In this document: in pieces, positions 14,994-23,077 of the stretch
Position numbering within the stretch: position 1 is the first letter of the stretch
Layout: every line of letters begins with the position of its first letter
Assembly (NCBI GenBank): GCA_041654095.1
Contig: JBAZED010000015.1
Location: forward strand, 1 to 23,277
Reading direction: 5' to 3'
Length of the DNA: 23,277 nt
Source of the DNA: UBA1424 sp041654095
GTDB taxonomy: Bacteria > Bacillota_I > Bacilli_A > RFN20 > CAG-826
Made by a program: the position numbers and the translations under genes
The notes under the pieces: model-generated
Told to the model about the DNA's origin: nothing
Database searches by the model: none
What the model saw: the letters and a program-made list of their open reading frames with translations, nothing else

Positions 14994-16454
14994 TTATTCT
15001 TCCACTCCTCTCAGCGAAGGGTTGAAAGCATCGCGTAGGCCATTGCCAAAAACGTTAAATGAAATCATCAATAATGAGATGAAAACAGCCGGGAAGAAAA
15101 TGGCGTGTGGCGCATACGTCATAGCAGCTTGGCCGGCATTGAGGATCGCCCCGATCGAGGTGATATTCGAACCCGTCAAGTCGACGATGCCTAAATAGGA
15201 GAGGATCGATTCCGAGAAGATCACCGATGGGACCATCAAAATTGAACCGGTGATAATCGTGCCGATGGCATTGGGCAAAATGTGGCGGAAGATGATACGA
15301 AAATCAGAAGCCCCTAAGGTTCTGGCCGCCAATACATATTCTTGCCGTTTATAGCGGTAGAATTGCATGCGGACGCGAGCAGCAGTACCGATCCACCCCG
15401 TCAAAACAAAGGCGAAGAGCAAGGCTGGTATCGGCCCGACCTTACCGGCGAAGTGAATTTGAAACAAGGTCAAAAGAATGATGCTGGGGATTTCATATAA
15501 GATATCGGCGATGCGCTCCATAATCAGGTCGGCAGCGCCTCCATAATATCCTTCGATGGCACCGTAGATAACACCGATGATAATGTTGATGAAAGCGACG
15601 GAGAAACCGAGGGCGATCGAGAGGCGAGCGCCCGATCCGAGCCTGGCGAAGATGTCGCGGCCGAAAGAGTCGCTGCCAAACAAATACAAGGGTTCTTTAC
15701 CATAAAGGTAAAGATAATAGGCGTCGTAGTCGACGCGCAATCGATAGACGTTACTCGTCGTGGCCGTATGATAAATATATTCTCCAGTGCCTTCATCGAC
15801 GTCATAGATGGGAATGATATTTCCTCCCTCATCGAGAATCGGCATCATATCGGGCATGAGCTTGTAATAATAATTGGCCTCGTTATGCATCGTAAGCAAG
15901 CGTACGTTTGTCGTATACGAAGTATCGAGTAGCGGATATCGAAGTTGAGTGCCCGTATCGATTTCATATTGTAAAAGCCTATCATATGCGCTAGCTTCGA
16001 GATTCACAAACAAAAAGCCGCGCTTGTAGGTATCATAACGATATTTGTAGTATTTCATCGGGGTCGGATTTGTCTGTTCGTATTCATCGTAAACCTCGAC
16101 GACCGCACCGTGCGATTCATCGTAGATGTACTCCTTGATACTGGCATCTTTGACTTTGGTTCCGTCCCAAAACCCGGTGCCTTCGAACAATTTGGCTTTT
16201 GGCAGTAAATATTGATATTGCGTATATTGTTCATTGACGTCATACGTCGATATCATCGGAGCAAAGACGGCAAAGGCGATTAATAGCAAGAGGATGATGC
16301 CAGCGACGACCGAACCTTTGTTCTTGCCAAAGCGCAGGAGAGCATCTTTAAAGTAACCGATCGGTTTGGTCTCGAATTTTTGATCAAAGCGAATTTTGTC
16401 CTGAGGAGCAAATTCGAATTTTTCTTTAGCGATATTTGAGTAGTCGTTTTTCAT
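14994..16454 (-). CDS. oppC: Oligopeptide ABC importer permease OppC with extracytoplasmic insertion
   Basis: This permease has TM1 at about 49-70 and the core permease helices from about 275 to 470. The ATPase-coupling loop EYVLAARTLGASDFRIIFRHILPN-like region is at about 372-395. The conserved FGSDSFGRDIFARL segment, which normally lies soon after TM1, starts only at about residue 259. Residues about 71-255 form a Tyr- and Asp-rich domain that should face outside, making the protein 486 residues rather than about 300. A strong GAGGAGGT lies 8 nt before the ATG, and the gene overlaps oppB by 4 nt (ATGA). Confidence 0.93.
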   Translation of the reverse strand: MKNDYSNIAKEKFEFAPQDKIRFDQKFETKPIGYFKDALLRFGKNKGSVVAGIILLLLIAFAVFAPMISTYDVNEQYTQYQYLLPKAKLFEGTGFWDGTKVKDASIKEYIYDESHGAVVEVYDEYEQTNPTPMKYYKYRYDTYKRGFLFVNLEASAYDRLLQYEIDTGTQLRYPLLDTSYTTNVRLLTMHNEANYYYKLMPDMMPILDEGGNIIPIYDVDEGTGEYIYHTATTSNVYRLRVDYDAYYLYLYGKEPLYLFGSDSFGRDIFARLGSGARLSIALGFSVAFINIIIGVIYGAIEGYYGGAADLIMERIADILYEIPSIILLTLFQIHFAGKVGPIPALLFAFVLTGWIGTAARVRMQFYRYKRQEYVLAARTLGASDFRIIFRHILPNAIGTIITGSILMVPSVIFSESILSYLGIVDLTGSNITSIGAILNAGQAAMTYAPHAIFFPAVFISLLMISFNVFGNGLRDAFNPSLRGVEE

Positions 16455-17416
16455 TCTGCTTTACCTCCTCCAATGCGAATTCGCGGATCGACAAAGCCAT
16501 AGGATAGGTCGACCAATAAAGCGGCGACTAAGCCGATTGCGACATAGAACATCGAAACGAACATGAAGACATCATAATCAAGTTTTTGAATAGATGTTAA
16601 ATACAATTTGCCGACGCCAGGGACGGCGAAGATATTTTCAATAATGAGCGAACCGCCAAGGATGCTGACGAATTCGCCGATGATCATCGGAAAGATGGGA
16701 ACCATCGAATTGCGCAGGGCATGGCGAATCGTAGCTTGAGTGCGCGTTAAACCTTTAGCGCGCGCTAGAAGCATAAAATCAGAAGTGAGAACTTCGGTCA
16801 ATTCGGCACGAGTATAGCGAGTGAAACTGGCAATTGAGCCAACGGCGAGAGAAAAGACGGGCAAGAGAATCGATTTGATCGTCTCCCACGAAAACCAACC
16901 CGCCTCGTCGGTAGCGGTCATGATAGCTGGGAGCCAACCTAACTTCGTATAGAAAATGTACTGCAATAAAAAGGCGGTCACAAAACTGGGAACCGAAATT
17001 GAAAGCATGACGCCGACCGATATAATCTGATCTTCAATCTTGTTTTTGCGAAGTGCGGCATATATCCCGAGGCCGAGGCCGACCGGAATGCTGATGAGCA
17101 TTGCAAACACGTTGACGTACATCGTCGAGGGAAGGCGTTCAAACAAAACTTGCGTAACGGGTTTTAACCACGAAATCTGCATCGAAAAACCCCAATCAAA
17201 CTTAGTGATGAGGCGCCATAAGAAAATGCCATACTGAATCAAAATAGGTTCATTATAGCCCATAGCTTCACGGAGTTTCAGCGCATATTCGTTGTCGGCG
17301 CCAGGTGCACCCGCGACAGTAAAAGGCAAAAGCCTAATTAAAATAAATAAAAACGTCATTATCACAAAAAGTGATAAGAGCATGAGTCCAAGACGTTTGA
17401 TGATGTACCTGCCCAT
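16451..17416 (-). CDS. oppB: Oligopeptide ABC importer permease OppB
   Basis: This 321-residue permease of normal family length has a TM1 near 9-30, then a soluble stretch and five more helices. It has the coupling loop DFMLLARAKGLTRTQATIRH (about 214-233) and the family segment IENIFAVPGVGKLY (about 257-270). It pairs with OppC to form the membrane channel. AAGGA lies about 10 nt before the ATG. It ends in TGA within the oppC start (ATGA). A 156-nt gap separates it from oppA and holds a terminator-like hairpin and a candidate internal promoter. OppBCDF may therefore be made at a lower level than OppA. Confidence 0.94.
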   Translation of the reverse strand: MGRYIIKRLGLMLLSLFVIMTFLFILIRLLPFTVAGAPGADNEYALKLREAMGYNEPILIQYGIFLWRLITKFDWGFSMQISWLKPVTQVLFERLPSTMYVNVFAMLISIPVGLGLGIYAALRKNKIEDQIISVGVMLSISVPSFVTAFLLQYIFYTKLGWLPAIMTATDEAGWFSWETIKSILLPVFSLAVGSIASFTRYTRAELTEVLTSDFMLLARAKGLTRTQATIRHALRNSMVPIFPMIIGEFVSILGGSLIIENIFAVPGVGKLYLTSIQKLDYDVFMFVSMFYVAIGLVAALLVDLSYGFVDPRIRIGGGKAE

Positions 17417-17445
17417 ATAATATCGTTCCTTTCTTTTAGAAAAGT

Positions 17446-17498
17446 ATTATATAACCTTTCATTTTATAATGAAACCCTAAATTATAAAAAAAGGTTAT
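17446..17498 (-). promoter_or_regulatory. Candidate internal promoter and nested inverted repeats before oppB
   Basis: A perfect minus-strand TATAAT lies at 17446-17451, with no good -35 at 17 nt. Upstream there are two nested inverted repeats: ATAACCTTT (17451-17459) with AAAGGTTAT (17490-17498), and inside it TTTCATT (17457-17463) with AATGAAA (17468-17474). They overlap the promoter region and could be an operator or transcript hairpins. All are AT-rich, so chance is possible. Confidence 0.4.
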
Positions 17499-17504
17499 TT
17501 AATA

Positions 17505-17544
17505 AAAAGAGATGGGCATTTAATTGATGCAACTAAATGCCCAT
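17505..17544 (-). terminator. Hairpin with T tract between oppA and oppB
   Basis: The 11-bp perfect stem ATGGGCATTTA (17512-17522) / TAAATGCCCAT (17534-17544) has an 11-nt loop. On the minus strand it is followed by CTCTTTTTATT. It starts 28 nt after the oppA stop. A leaky terminator here would let oppA be transcribed more than oppBCDF. Confidence 0.8.
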
Positions 17545-17572
17545 GAGAGTAAAAACTAGTTTTTAAATACGT

Positions 17573-19906
17573 TTACTTGGTGTAATCGAGAGTGTTGTCT
17601 TTGATGTACTTGGCCCAAGCAGCATCATCGTAATTGTACGTCATGAAGCGGATTCCGCCGTAAGCGACGAGATTGACATATTCGATGGTCGCAAACTTAA
17701 TTTTGTAAGAGAACATCGAGGCGTTGGAATACGCATAGACGGAGGCAAAGACCCATTTTTGGACAAGGGCCAGTTCCATGGCGGCCAAGATGTCGAGGCG
17801 GGTGTCGAGTTCAGCTTTGCTAGCCGAATACGTTCCGTTGCCATCATTGAGCTCATAGTTCCAGTCAACCCAAGTGAGAGTGACATCGACGCCACCGACA
17901 TTGATCGTGAGTTCTTCATTCTCAGTGTCGAAACCATATTCGTACTTAAGCGTCGGATCGGTGTAGACTTGCATGATTCCAAATGGATCCATGGTCGCAC
18001 CGCCCCAGGTCGAGAAGCACATATCTGCGCCACCGGACTGCATACGATCAGAATAATCGGCATCGACTTGTCTTTCGACGGAAATCTTACCTTCTAACGG
18101 AGTGCCAACCGCAGCGGCCTTAATGGCGGCATCGAGGAAGTTGGCATAGTTCGTATAAATATCGTCTTCACCATAAACCCAGAATGTCAGCTTGACGCTG
18201 TCCGAGGCTTCTAAGTGACCTTCAGCGGTGTTTGCGAGTTCTTCGCTATAAGCTTCAGTCAACAATTGACGAGCTTTAACGAGGTCGTAGCCATTGGTAT
18301 TGTCGCCAAAGACTGTTTCAACAACGCTTTGTCCTTGTTCGGTGTTGCGATACGAGACGCCGGTGACGGGATCCGAAACATAGAGATTGTTAATCGGGAC
18401 TAAGTACGGAGTCGAACCGGATGTCAGTGATTGAGTGAAATCTTCACGGTCAAGAGCCCAGGAGAAGGCTTCACGGAATTTGATGTTTGTCAAAATGGTT
18501 TTGTTGATATTCGTTTCTTCTTCTTGTCTGTTTTTCAAAGAAACCCAGTCAGTGGAGAAGGTGACTTTACGAGTGTAAGATTCAGGTGTAAAGAGAAGAT
18601 TAGACGAGTTTTTGTATTTGTCCATATCGGCAGCGACTAAACCGATATCATCAATCTCACCTTTTTCAAACATTTGTAAGGCCGTAGCGTGCGCTGGGAC
18701 GATTTGGAAGCGGATCACATCGGTCTGGAATTGACCAACGTGTTTGCCATCTGAGTAACCATACCAGTTGTCGTTCTTTTCAAGAACGTATAATTTGTCG
18801 AGTTGATATTGTGTGAGTTTGTACGGACCAAAGCCCATGTAATTATTGAGGGCTGTGCCGTAGTTAGTCTTGGTGATGCCGCTAACTGGGGATTTGCCGG
18901 CTTCGTAGAGAGATTCTTTAACGAGCCAGTTACTTGAAAGGTTGTATTTCAAGAAGAAATCGGTAATTGGAGCAGCCAAGAGGAGCGTAACTTGAAAATC
19001 TCCAGATTTGACGAGACCGACAGCCTTTTCAGTACCATCGAAAGCAACTTCGTCATTGACGCCAACACATTTAAAATAGATGTATTCGGCATATGCGGCG
19101 AGGTCTGCTTCTTCAACGCCATAACCAGCTGATAGGTATTCATAAACGATTGCCTGAATGGCGGCAGCGTTCGCATCGGTGACTTCAACCATCAATGGTA
19201 AACTAGCTGTTCCATAGACACCGGACGCAAAGGCGGCGGCGCCCAGTGGGAAGTACTCAGCGTAGTCGGTGTAGTCAACGACCATTGAGTATCCGGTTAG
19301 CGCATCAAAAGCGGTTGGCTCAAACATCGAGAAATAAGTTTTGCTATCGATTGAATCGCCAGGTTCGGCGAGGTTTTCATATTTCTTGAGACCACCATAG
19401 CGGTAGTCGCGAGCATTACCGAGAGTCAATGTACCGGCGTAGAATGAGTCGGCACGGCGGTTGAGCATCAAAGGATTGAGCATCTGCTGCATTGAGTAAA
19501 TGTAGTCATCAGCGTTAATCACTTCTCCGTCCGACCATTTGGCGTTTTGATTCAAGTTAATTTGCCACTTGAGACCTTCTTCGCCATCTCCGACACCATA
19601 GCGGGCTCTTTCGGCATCGGTCAATGTGTTTGAGACGTCGACCGGTTGACCATCAGCCATTTCTGGGATGATGTCATAGCCGTCCTTTTCTTCATTAAGA
19701 ACGAAATCATAGAGGCCCATTTCGGTGTATCCGATGATGATGGAGTCCGTGTTGGTTTCCCATTCATGGGGGTTCCACGTATTTGGAGAAGCGACGTCAA
19801 ACGTTGAATACGTATAACGACCGACTCCTTCGTTGTTTCCATCACAGCCGACAACCATTGAAACGACAGCTAATGAAAAAACAGCGAGTTTTGGGATCTT
19901 TTTCAT
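17573..19906 (-). CDS. oppA: Oligopeptide-binding lipoprotein OppA (family 5 solute-binding protein)
   Basis: This 777-residue protein has a lipoprotein signal peptide: MKKIPKLAVFSLAVVSMVVG, then Cys21 as the lipidated residue. The mature part starts with a Gly/Asn-rich linker and continues as a family 5 peptide-binding protein, with segments such as NTWNPHEWETNTDS near the N-terminus, LKWQINLNQNAKWSDG, and FREAFSWALDREDF in the second half. It is longer than typical OppA (about 540), with added segments around residues 175-290. The start is the ATG at 19906, with AAGGAGG 6 nt upstream. An in-frame extension to 19975 runs through the promoter and is not coding. It is the first gene of the opp region. 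Confidence 0.93.
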   Translation of the reverse strand: MKKIPKLAVFSLAVVSMVVGCDGNNEGVGRYTYSTFDVASPNTWNPHEWETNTDSIIIGYTEMGLYDFVLNEEKDGYDIIPEMADGQPVDVSNTLTDAERARYGVGDGEEGLKWQINLNQNAKWSDGEVINADDYIYSMQQMLNPLMLNRRADSFYAGTLTLGNARDYRYGGLKKYENLAEPGDSIDSKTYFSMFEPTAFDALTGYSMVVDYTDYAEYFPLGAAAFASGVYGTASLPLMVEVTDANAAAIQAIVYEYLSAGYGVEEADLAAYAEYIYFKCVGVNDEVAFDGTEKAVGLVKSGDFQVTLLLAAPITDFFLKYNLSSNWLVKESLYEAGKSPVSGITKTNYGTALNNYMGFGPYKLTQYQLDKLYVLEKNDNWYGYSDGKHVGQFQTDVIRFQIVPAHATALQMFEKGEIDDIGLVAADMDKYKNSSNLLFTPESYTRKVTFSTDWVSLKNRQEEETNINKTILTNIKFREAFSWALDREDFTQSLTSGSTPYLVPINNLYVSDPVTGVSYRNTEQGQSVVETVFGDNTNGYDLVKARQLLTEAYSEELANTAEGHLEASDSVKLTFWVYGEDDIYTNYANFLDAAIKAAAVGTPLEGKISVERQVDADYSDRMQSGGADMCFSTWGGATMDPFGIMQVYTDPTLKYEYGFDTENEELTINVGGVDVTLTWVDWNYELNDGNGTYSASKAELDTRLDILAAMELALVQKWVFASVYAYSNASMFSYKIKFATIEYVNLVAYGGIRFMTYNYDDAAWAKYIKDNTLDYTK

Positions 19907-19912
19907 TTTCTT

Positions 19913-19919
19913 CCTCCTT
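19913..19919 (-). promoter_or_regulatory. oppA ribosome-binding site
   Basis: A perfect AAGGAGG on the minus strand lies 6 nt before the ATG at 19906. It fixes the start and implies strong translation. Confidence 0.85.
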
Positions 19920-19946
19920 TTCTCTAAAAGTAAAAATGATAGAGAT

Positions 19947-19975
19947 ATAGTAACAAACCAAACATAACCATTCAA
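19947..19975 (-). promoter_or_regulatory. Candidate oppA promoter
   Basis: On the minus strand, TTGAAT (19970-19975) and TACTAT (19947-19952) are separated by 17 nt, each with 4 of 6 consensus matches. The predicted leader is about 35 nt. Confidence 0.55.
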
Positions 19976-19986
19976 TTATTGATAAA

Positions 19987-20000
19987 TGAAAGCGTTTTCC
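19987..20000. promoter_or_regulatory. cre-like catabolite control site upstream of oppA
   Basis: TGAAAGCGTTTTCC matches the CcpA operator consensus TGWAANCGNTNWCA at every position except the last base. It lies 11 nt upstream of the candidate oppA -35. The match is seen; binding by a CcpA-like protein is inferred, and no such gene is in the window. Confidence 0.5.
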
Positions 20001-20102
20001 AAATCTTGAACAATGGCTCTACTAACGTTTTTGTATAGTAAAGACGCTTTATTTTAATAATAAACGGTGATGTTGGTAGTTTATTTTTGCATAATTATTG
20101 AC
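20001..20102. other. AT-rich non-coding stretch between the acyltransferase tail and oppA
   Basis: No gene is seen here. It contains weak A/T inverted repeats. One pairs AATAAAC with GTTTATT. Another is TTTGCAT/ATGCAAA (20086-20092 with 20106-20112), which spans the stop of the out-of-frame tail. Neither has a convincing T tract on the minus strand, so no terminator can be assigned to the acyltransferase operon. Confidence 0.5.
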
Positions 20103-20231
20103 TTAATGCAAATATTTTCTCAAAATTTTTTTAACAAAATAAATGCGATGGCGACGCGGAAATTTCAAAAAGGCGACGAGAATGGCAAAGCGAGCGGCAA
20201 TAATTGGGTCTACGTACGGGCGCCTGTGCAA
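20103..20231 (-). pseudogene. Out-of-frame coding-like tail of the acyltransferase gene
   Basis: After the acyltransferase stop (20210-20212), the frame one base away stays open from just after a TAA at 20232-20234 to a TAA at 20103-20105. It encodes 42 codons with the codon preferences of neighbouring genes. The peptide begins LHRRPYVDPIIAARFAILVA, continues with the basic segment FLKFPRRHRIYFVKKILRK, and ends YLH. A single extra T in the AATAATTGC segment would join it to the acyltransferase after Asn381, giving a 423-residue protein. It may be a real frameshift, a homopolymer sequencing error, or a separate short overlapping ORF. There is no good start codon or ribosome-binding site for the last option. 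Confidence 0.5.
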
Positions 20232-21373
20232 TTATTTTTAAGTTGATAGAAGTATTCGCCGGAGGTCGAGAACTTGATCGGCAAATAGCGGATGTCCATG
20301 TAGAATTGATAGACCTCGTATTTGTCGTAGATCTGAATATCGCCGCCGATATCGGCGGGCAGATATTGAATAATTTTGTTCCGGAATCCATACTCGACTT
20401 CCGCGCCGCGATCGGTGCCGCGATAAATATAGAAATCGCGATTGAGGGAAATGACGCCATGACCGCTTTCGGCTAAGCCGACGCCTTTATATCGCACCAA
20501 CCGAACCGGAGTCTCCAGCTTAAAGTTTTCGTCTTCATCGATAAGTTTTTCGAGAGCTATCCTCTGGCGCTCATAGTTTTCAAACACGCTTTTGCCATCC
20601 AATAAACCGTATTGGTCATAGATTAGTTCGTGGTTGCACTCCGGGCAAACCAGCCGATCGTAGGAGCTGACTAGACCTTCGCGGCCGCAATTTGGACATT
20701 GATAAATGAGATTTTCCAAATTGGCGATATCGTTGATTTTGTAATGCAGCTTCTGCTGCGCATTCGCCGCTCCGGCATCGTAGAACAAGGCCTTTTCAAC
20801 CGATGAAAAAATAGCTGATTCATCGAATTCGGCCAGCTGTTTGGGAGTGAACAAGTGGTTCATCGACGTATATACTTTTCCTTTAAAGACCTTATTTGTC
20901 CAGGGCGGAGCCATCAAATATGCATTGCGGTTTTGAACGACGTAGACATTGACGCTGGCTCTCTTTAAAAATTTAGCGATGGAATAAGGGGGCTTTAAGC
21001 TCGCGCCGTGATAGGAAATTTGCCCTTCAGGGAAAATGCCGATGATGCCGCCGTGTTTTAAAACATAGAGGGCGTTAGCGACGGCGTGGACATCGCCCTG
21101 AAAAGAGCAAGTCGGGATGGCGCGGGCCAATTTGAGAAACGGCCTTCTCTCCGGCTCATAAAACATTTTAGCGGCCGCCATGTAATTGACGCGATGGGGA
21201 TAGGCGGCGGCCGTCACATAAATATAGTCGCGAAAAGAGGCGTGGTTCGACAAGATGATCGCCGGTTTTTTAATTTTGATTTTGTTGGTCAAGCGGTTGC
21301 CTTGAAGATAGGCGGATACTTTTAATATGCCGGCTAATGGCAACCACAAGAAGGGATTGGGCCGTTTTATCAT
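20210..21373 (-). CDS. PlsC-type lysophospholipid acyltransferase with zinc ribbon
   Basis: It has an N-terminal PlsC/LPLAT acyltransferase domain (about 1-195). The catalytic NHASFRD (H44-x4-D49) and the FPEGQIS block (114-120) are intact. A zinc ribbon follows (CPNC at 226-229, CPEC at 243-246). After it comes a beta-rich C-terminal domain (about 285-375) that might be PH-like, which is inference from the strand pattern only. It is expected to transfer an acyl chain to a lysophospholipid or lysophosphatidate at the inner membrane face. The start overlaps the stop of the upstream transporter (ATGA), so the two are translated together. The 387-residue product may be truncated by a frameshift after residue 381. 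Confidence 0.85.
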   Translation of the reverse strand: MIKRPNPFLWLPLAGILKVSAYLQGNRLTNKIKIKKPAIILSNHASFRDYIYVTAAAYPHRVNYMAAAKMFYEPERRPFLKLARAIPTCSFQGDVHAVANALYVLKHGGIIGIFPEGQISYHGASLKPPYSIAKFLKRASVNVYVVQNRNAYLMAPPWTNKVFKGKVYTSMNHLFTPKQLAEFDESAIFSSVEKALFYDAGAANAQQKLHYKINDIANLENLIYQCPNCGREGLVSSYDRLVCPECNHELIYDQYGLLDGKSVFENYERQRIALEKLIDEDENFKLETPVRLVRYKGVGLAESGHGVISLNRDFYIYRGTDRGAEVEYGFRNKIIQYLPADIGGDIQIYDKYEVYQFYMDIRYLPIKFSTSGEYFYQLKNNCTGART

Positions 21374-22779
21374 GAATTTGATTCCGTCTGGACTTGTTCG
21401 GCGCTGATCTCGCTGATGACTTCTTGCATCCGGTGCTGCTCCTTGGCGTCAATTTTGTAGCGCCAAGACACGATCATGCCGAGACCGATCAGCAACAATG
21501 GCGTAATCGCCATGATGATGCGAAGGGCTAAGAGGGCGCTATCGGGTTGCGATAGGACCGCGGGTCCGCCTAATTTACTTTCGGTAAAACCAGCCCAGCC
21601 GAGGATGACCATGACAAAGGCTAGGCCGAGAGCTTGAGCGATTTGATTGATGAAATTGGCAAAGCCGCTCATCTGCCCCTCGACTCTTTTTTTGAATTTG
21701 ATCTGTCCCGCATCGGCCACATCGCCAAAAATCGCATGAGGAATCAGACCCGGAGCGCTGATGCCAAAGCCCATCACGACTGCAAATACGTAAATTACCC
21801 ATGGGTCGACATTGGCGGGTACAAGAAACAATCCGAGGGCTGAAAGGATCCAAATGACAGCTCCAATACGATAAGTAAAAGCTTTGCTTTTCAATTCAAT
21901 CATTTTCAGATAGAAAGGCAAGGCCACAATCTGCGTAAAAAACATCAGGGCAGCGGCGATGAGACCAACATTGTTCGGCGTTTCGTTGAGAGTTAAGTCC
22001 TTAACAATATAAAAATTGATATAAAAGAAGAATATTCCGCTCATCACCGCCATCGCAATCTGCGTAAACAAATACATCAATAAATATTGGCGAAATGGTT
22101 TTAAAGATAGAGGTTCGAGCATCGTTTTGAATGATAGTTTTGTTTTGATGACAGGGCTTTGAATTTCTTCTTTGGCAAATAAACCACTCAGCAAGATGCT
22201 GATGCCAAAGAAAACGCCAAAGGAAAGGCTCATAACCTGATAGCCGATCGGGTCGTCGCCAAAGGCTCCGACAATCAGCGAAGGGATGGCGACACAGATG
22301 ATTGACGAAAAGATGCTAAATCCTAAGCGGTAGGAATTGAAAGAGGCTCTGCTTTGATAATCTTTCGATATTTCACTCGCAAGTGAAAAATATGGAATCA
22401 TAATGCTCGACTGAACGACGACGAAAATTAGATAGGAGAGGAGCACGGAGATGATGCGCAAAACGTCATTTGAAAAACCGAAAGGGTAAAAAAGGAGAAA
22501 CATCGCCGCGACGATTAATGGCGAGCAGACGATGAGATAAATCCTCCGCTTTCCAAAGCGCGACTTAGTCCGATCTGAGAGCCAGCCGATAATCGGATCG
22601 ATGATGGCATCGAACACGCGGGCAAACAAAATGATGAAAGCCGACCAAAAGGGGTTGATGTGAACTGCGAAAGCCAAAAAACCGGGATATAGGAAATTGA
22701 TGATGTTAAACGATCCACCCCCAAAAATATCAGCCGAGGCAAAGGCTAATTTTCTCAAGAGATTACTTTTCTTTTTCAT
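21370..22779 (-). CDS. GPH/MFS_2-family cation-coupled transporter
   Basis: This 469-residue protein has about 12 membrane helices and the family signature DAIIDPIIGWLSDRTKSRFG (about 57-76), the hallmark of glycoside-pentoside-hexuronide:cation symporters related to MelB and to the animal lysolipid carrier MFSD2A. A second conserved region, IPHAIFGDVADAGQIKFKKR, lies in the C-terminal half. The start is the ATG at 22779, with GGAG 7 nt upstream. An upstream in-frame extension to 22818 runs into the promoter. Sugar symport is the common family role. Coupling to an acyltransferase rather than to sugar catabolism suggests that a lipid or lipid headgroup substrate should be considered. Confidence 0.88.
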   Translation of the reverse strand: MKKKSNLLRKLAFASADIFGGGSFNIINFLYPGFLAFAVHINPFWSAFIILFARVFDAIIDPIIGWLSDRTKSRFGKRRIYLIVCSPLIVAAMFLLFYPFGFSNDVLRIISVLLSYLIFVVVQSSIMIPYFSLASEISKDYQSRASFNSYRLGFSIFSSIICVAIPSLIVGAFGDDPIGYQVMSLSFGVFFGISILLSGLFAKEEIQSPVIKTKLSFKTMLEPLSLKPFRQYLLMYLFTQIAMAVMSGIFFFYINFYIVKDLTLNETPNNVGLIAAALMFFTQIVALPFYLKMIELKSKAFTYRIGAVIWILSALGLFLVPANVDPWVIYVFAVVMGFGISAPGLIPHAIFGDVADAGQIKFKKRVEGQMSGFANFINQIAQALGLAFVMVILGWAGFTESKLGGPAVLSQPDSALLALRIIMAITPLLLIGLGMIVSWRYKIDAKEQHRMQEVISEISAEQVQTESNS

Positions 22780-22816
22780 GTTCTCGCTCCGTGATACACG
22801 CAACTCAATCCTCATC

Positions 22817-22845
22817 ATTATATAAAAGAAGTTCGGATGTGACTA
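22817..22845 (-). promoter_or_regulatory. Promoter of the transporter-acyltransferase operon
   Basis: On the minus strand there is a perfect TATAAT (22817-22822). TAGTCA (22840-22845), with 4 of 6 matches to the -35 consensus, lies 17 nt upstream. The leader is about 30 nt. Confidence 0.6.
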
Positions 22846-23012
22846 TACAAAAAAGATTATTGGATTGGATGATCATCGCCGGTCAGCGAGAGCAAATCTT
22901 TAATAGACGAAATTTTCATATATTACAAATGTTTAGCTTCATTTTGTTTTCAAAACACCGGAGATGAAGGCGATTTATTCGACAAATCATCGCTCTTGGA
23001 CGATTTTCGATT
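22846..23012. other. Intergenic stretch without a recognisable gene
   Basis: I see no supported gene here. A 20-codon minus-strand ORF (22857-22919) has no ribosome-binding site and runs towards the transporter promoter. A 10-bp palindrome GATGATCATC lies at about 22868-22877. No further structure is convincing. Confidence 0.5.
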
Positions 23013-23046
23013 AAAAAAAATAGTCGGCGTCAATCCGCTATTTTTT
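23013..23046 (-). terminator. Intrinsic terminator after the right-edge membrane protein gene
   Basis: The minus strand forms AAAAAATAG-CGG / CCG-A-CTATTTTTT, with one bulged base and a 7-nt loop, and continues into eight T residues. It begins 31 nt after the stop at 23078. Confidence 0.82.
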
Positions 23047-23077
23047 CCTTAAATTTGCGCATCGACAAGGAAGATAA

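Noticed and set aside
20131..20460. 109-codon minus-strand ORF over the acyltransferase 3' end
   Set aside because: It overlaps the enzyme's conserved C-terminal region and has off-frame composition. The other alternative frame (20103-20231) is the coding-like one.
22857..22919. 20-codon minus-strand ORF beginning MKISSIKDLL
   Set aside because: It has no Shine-Dalgarno element, is very short, and lies in the region before the transporter promoter. Not supported as a gene.
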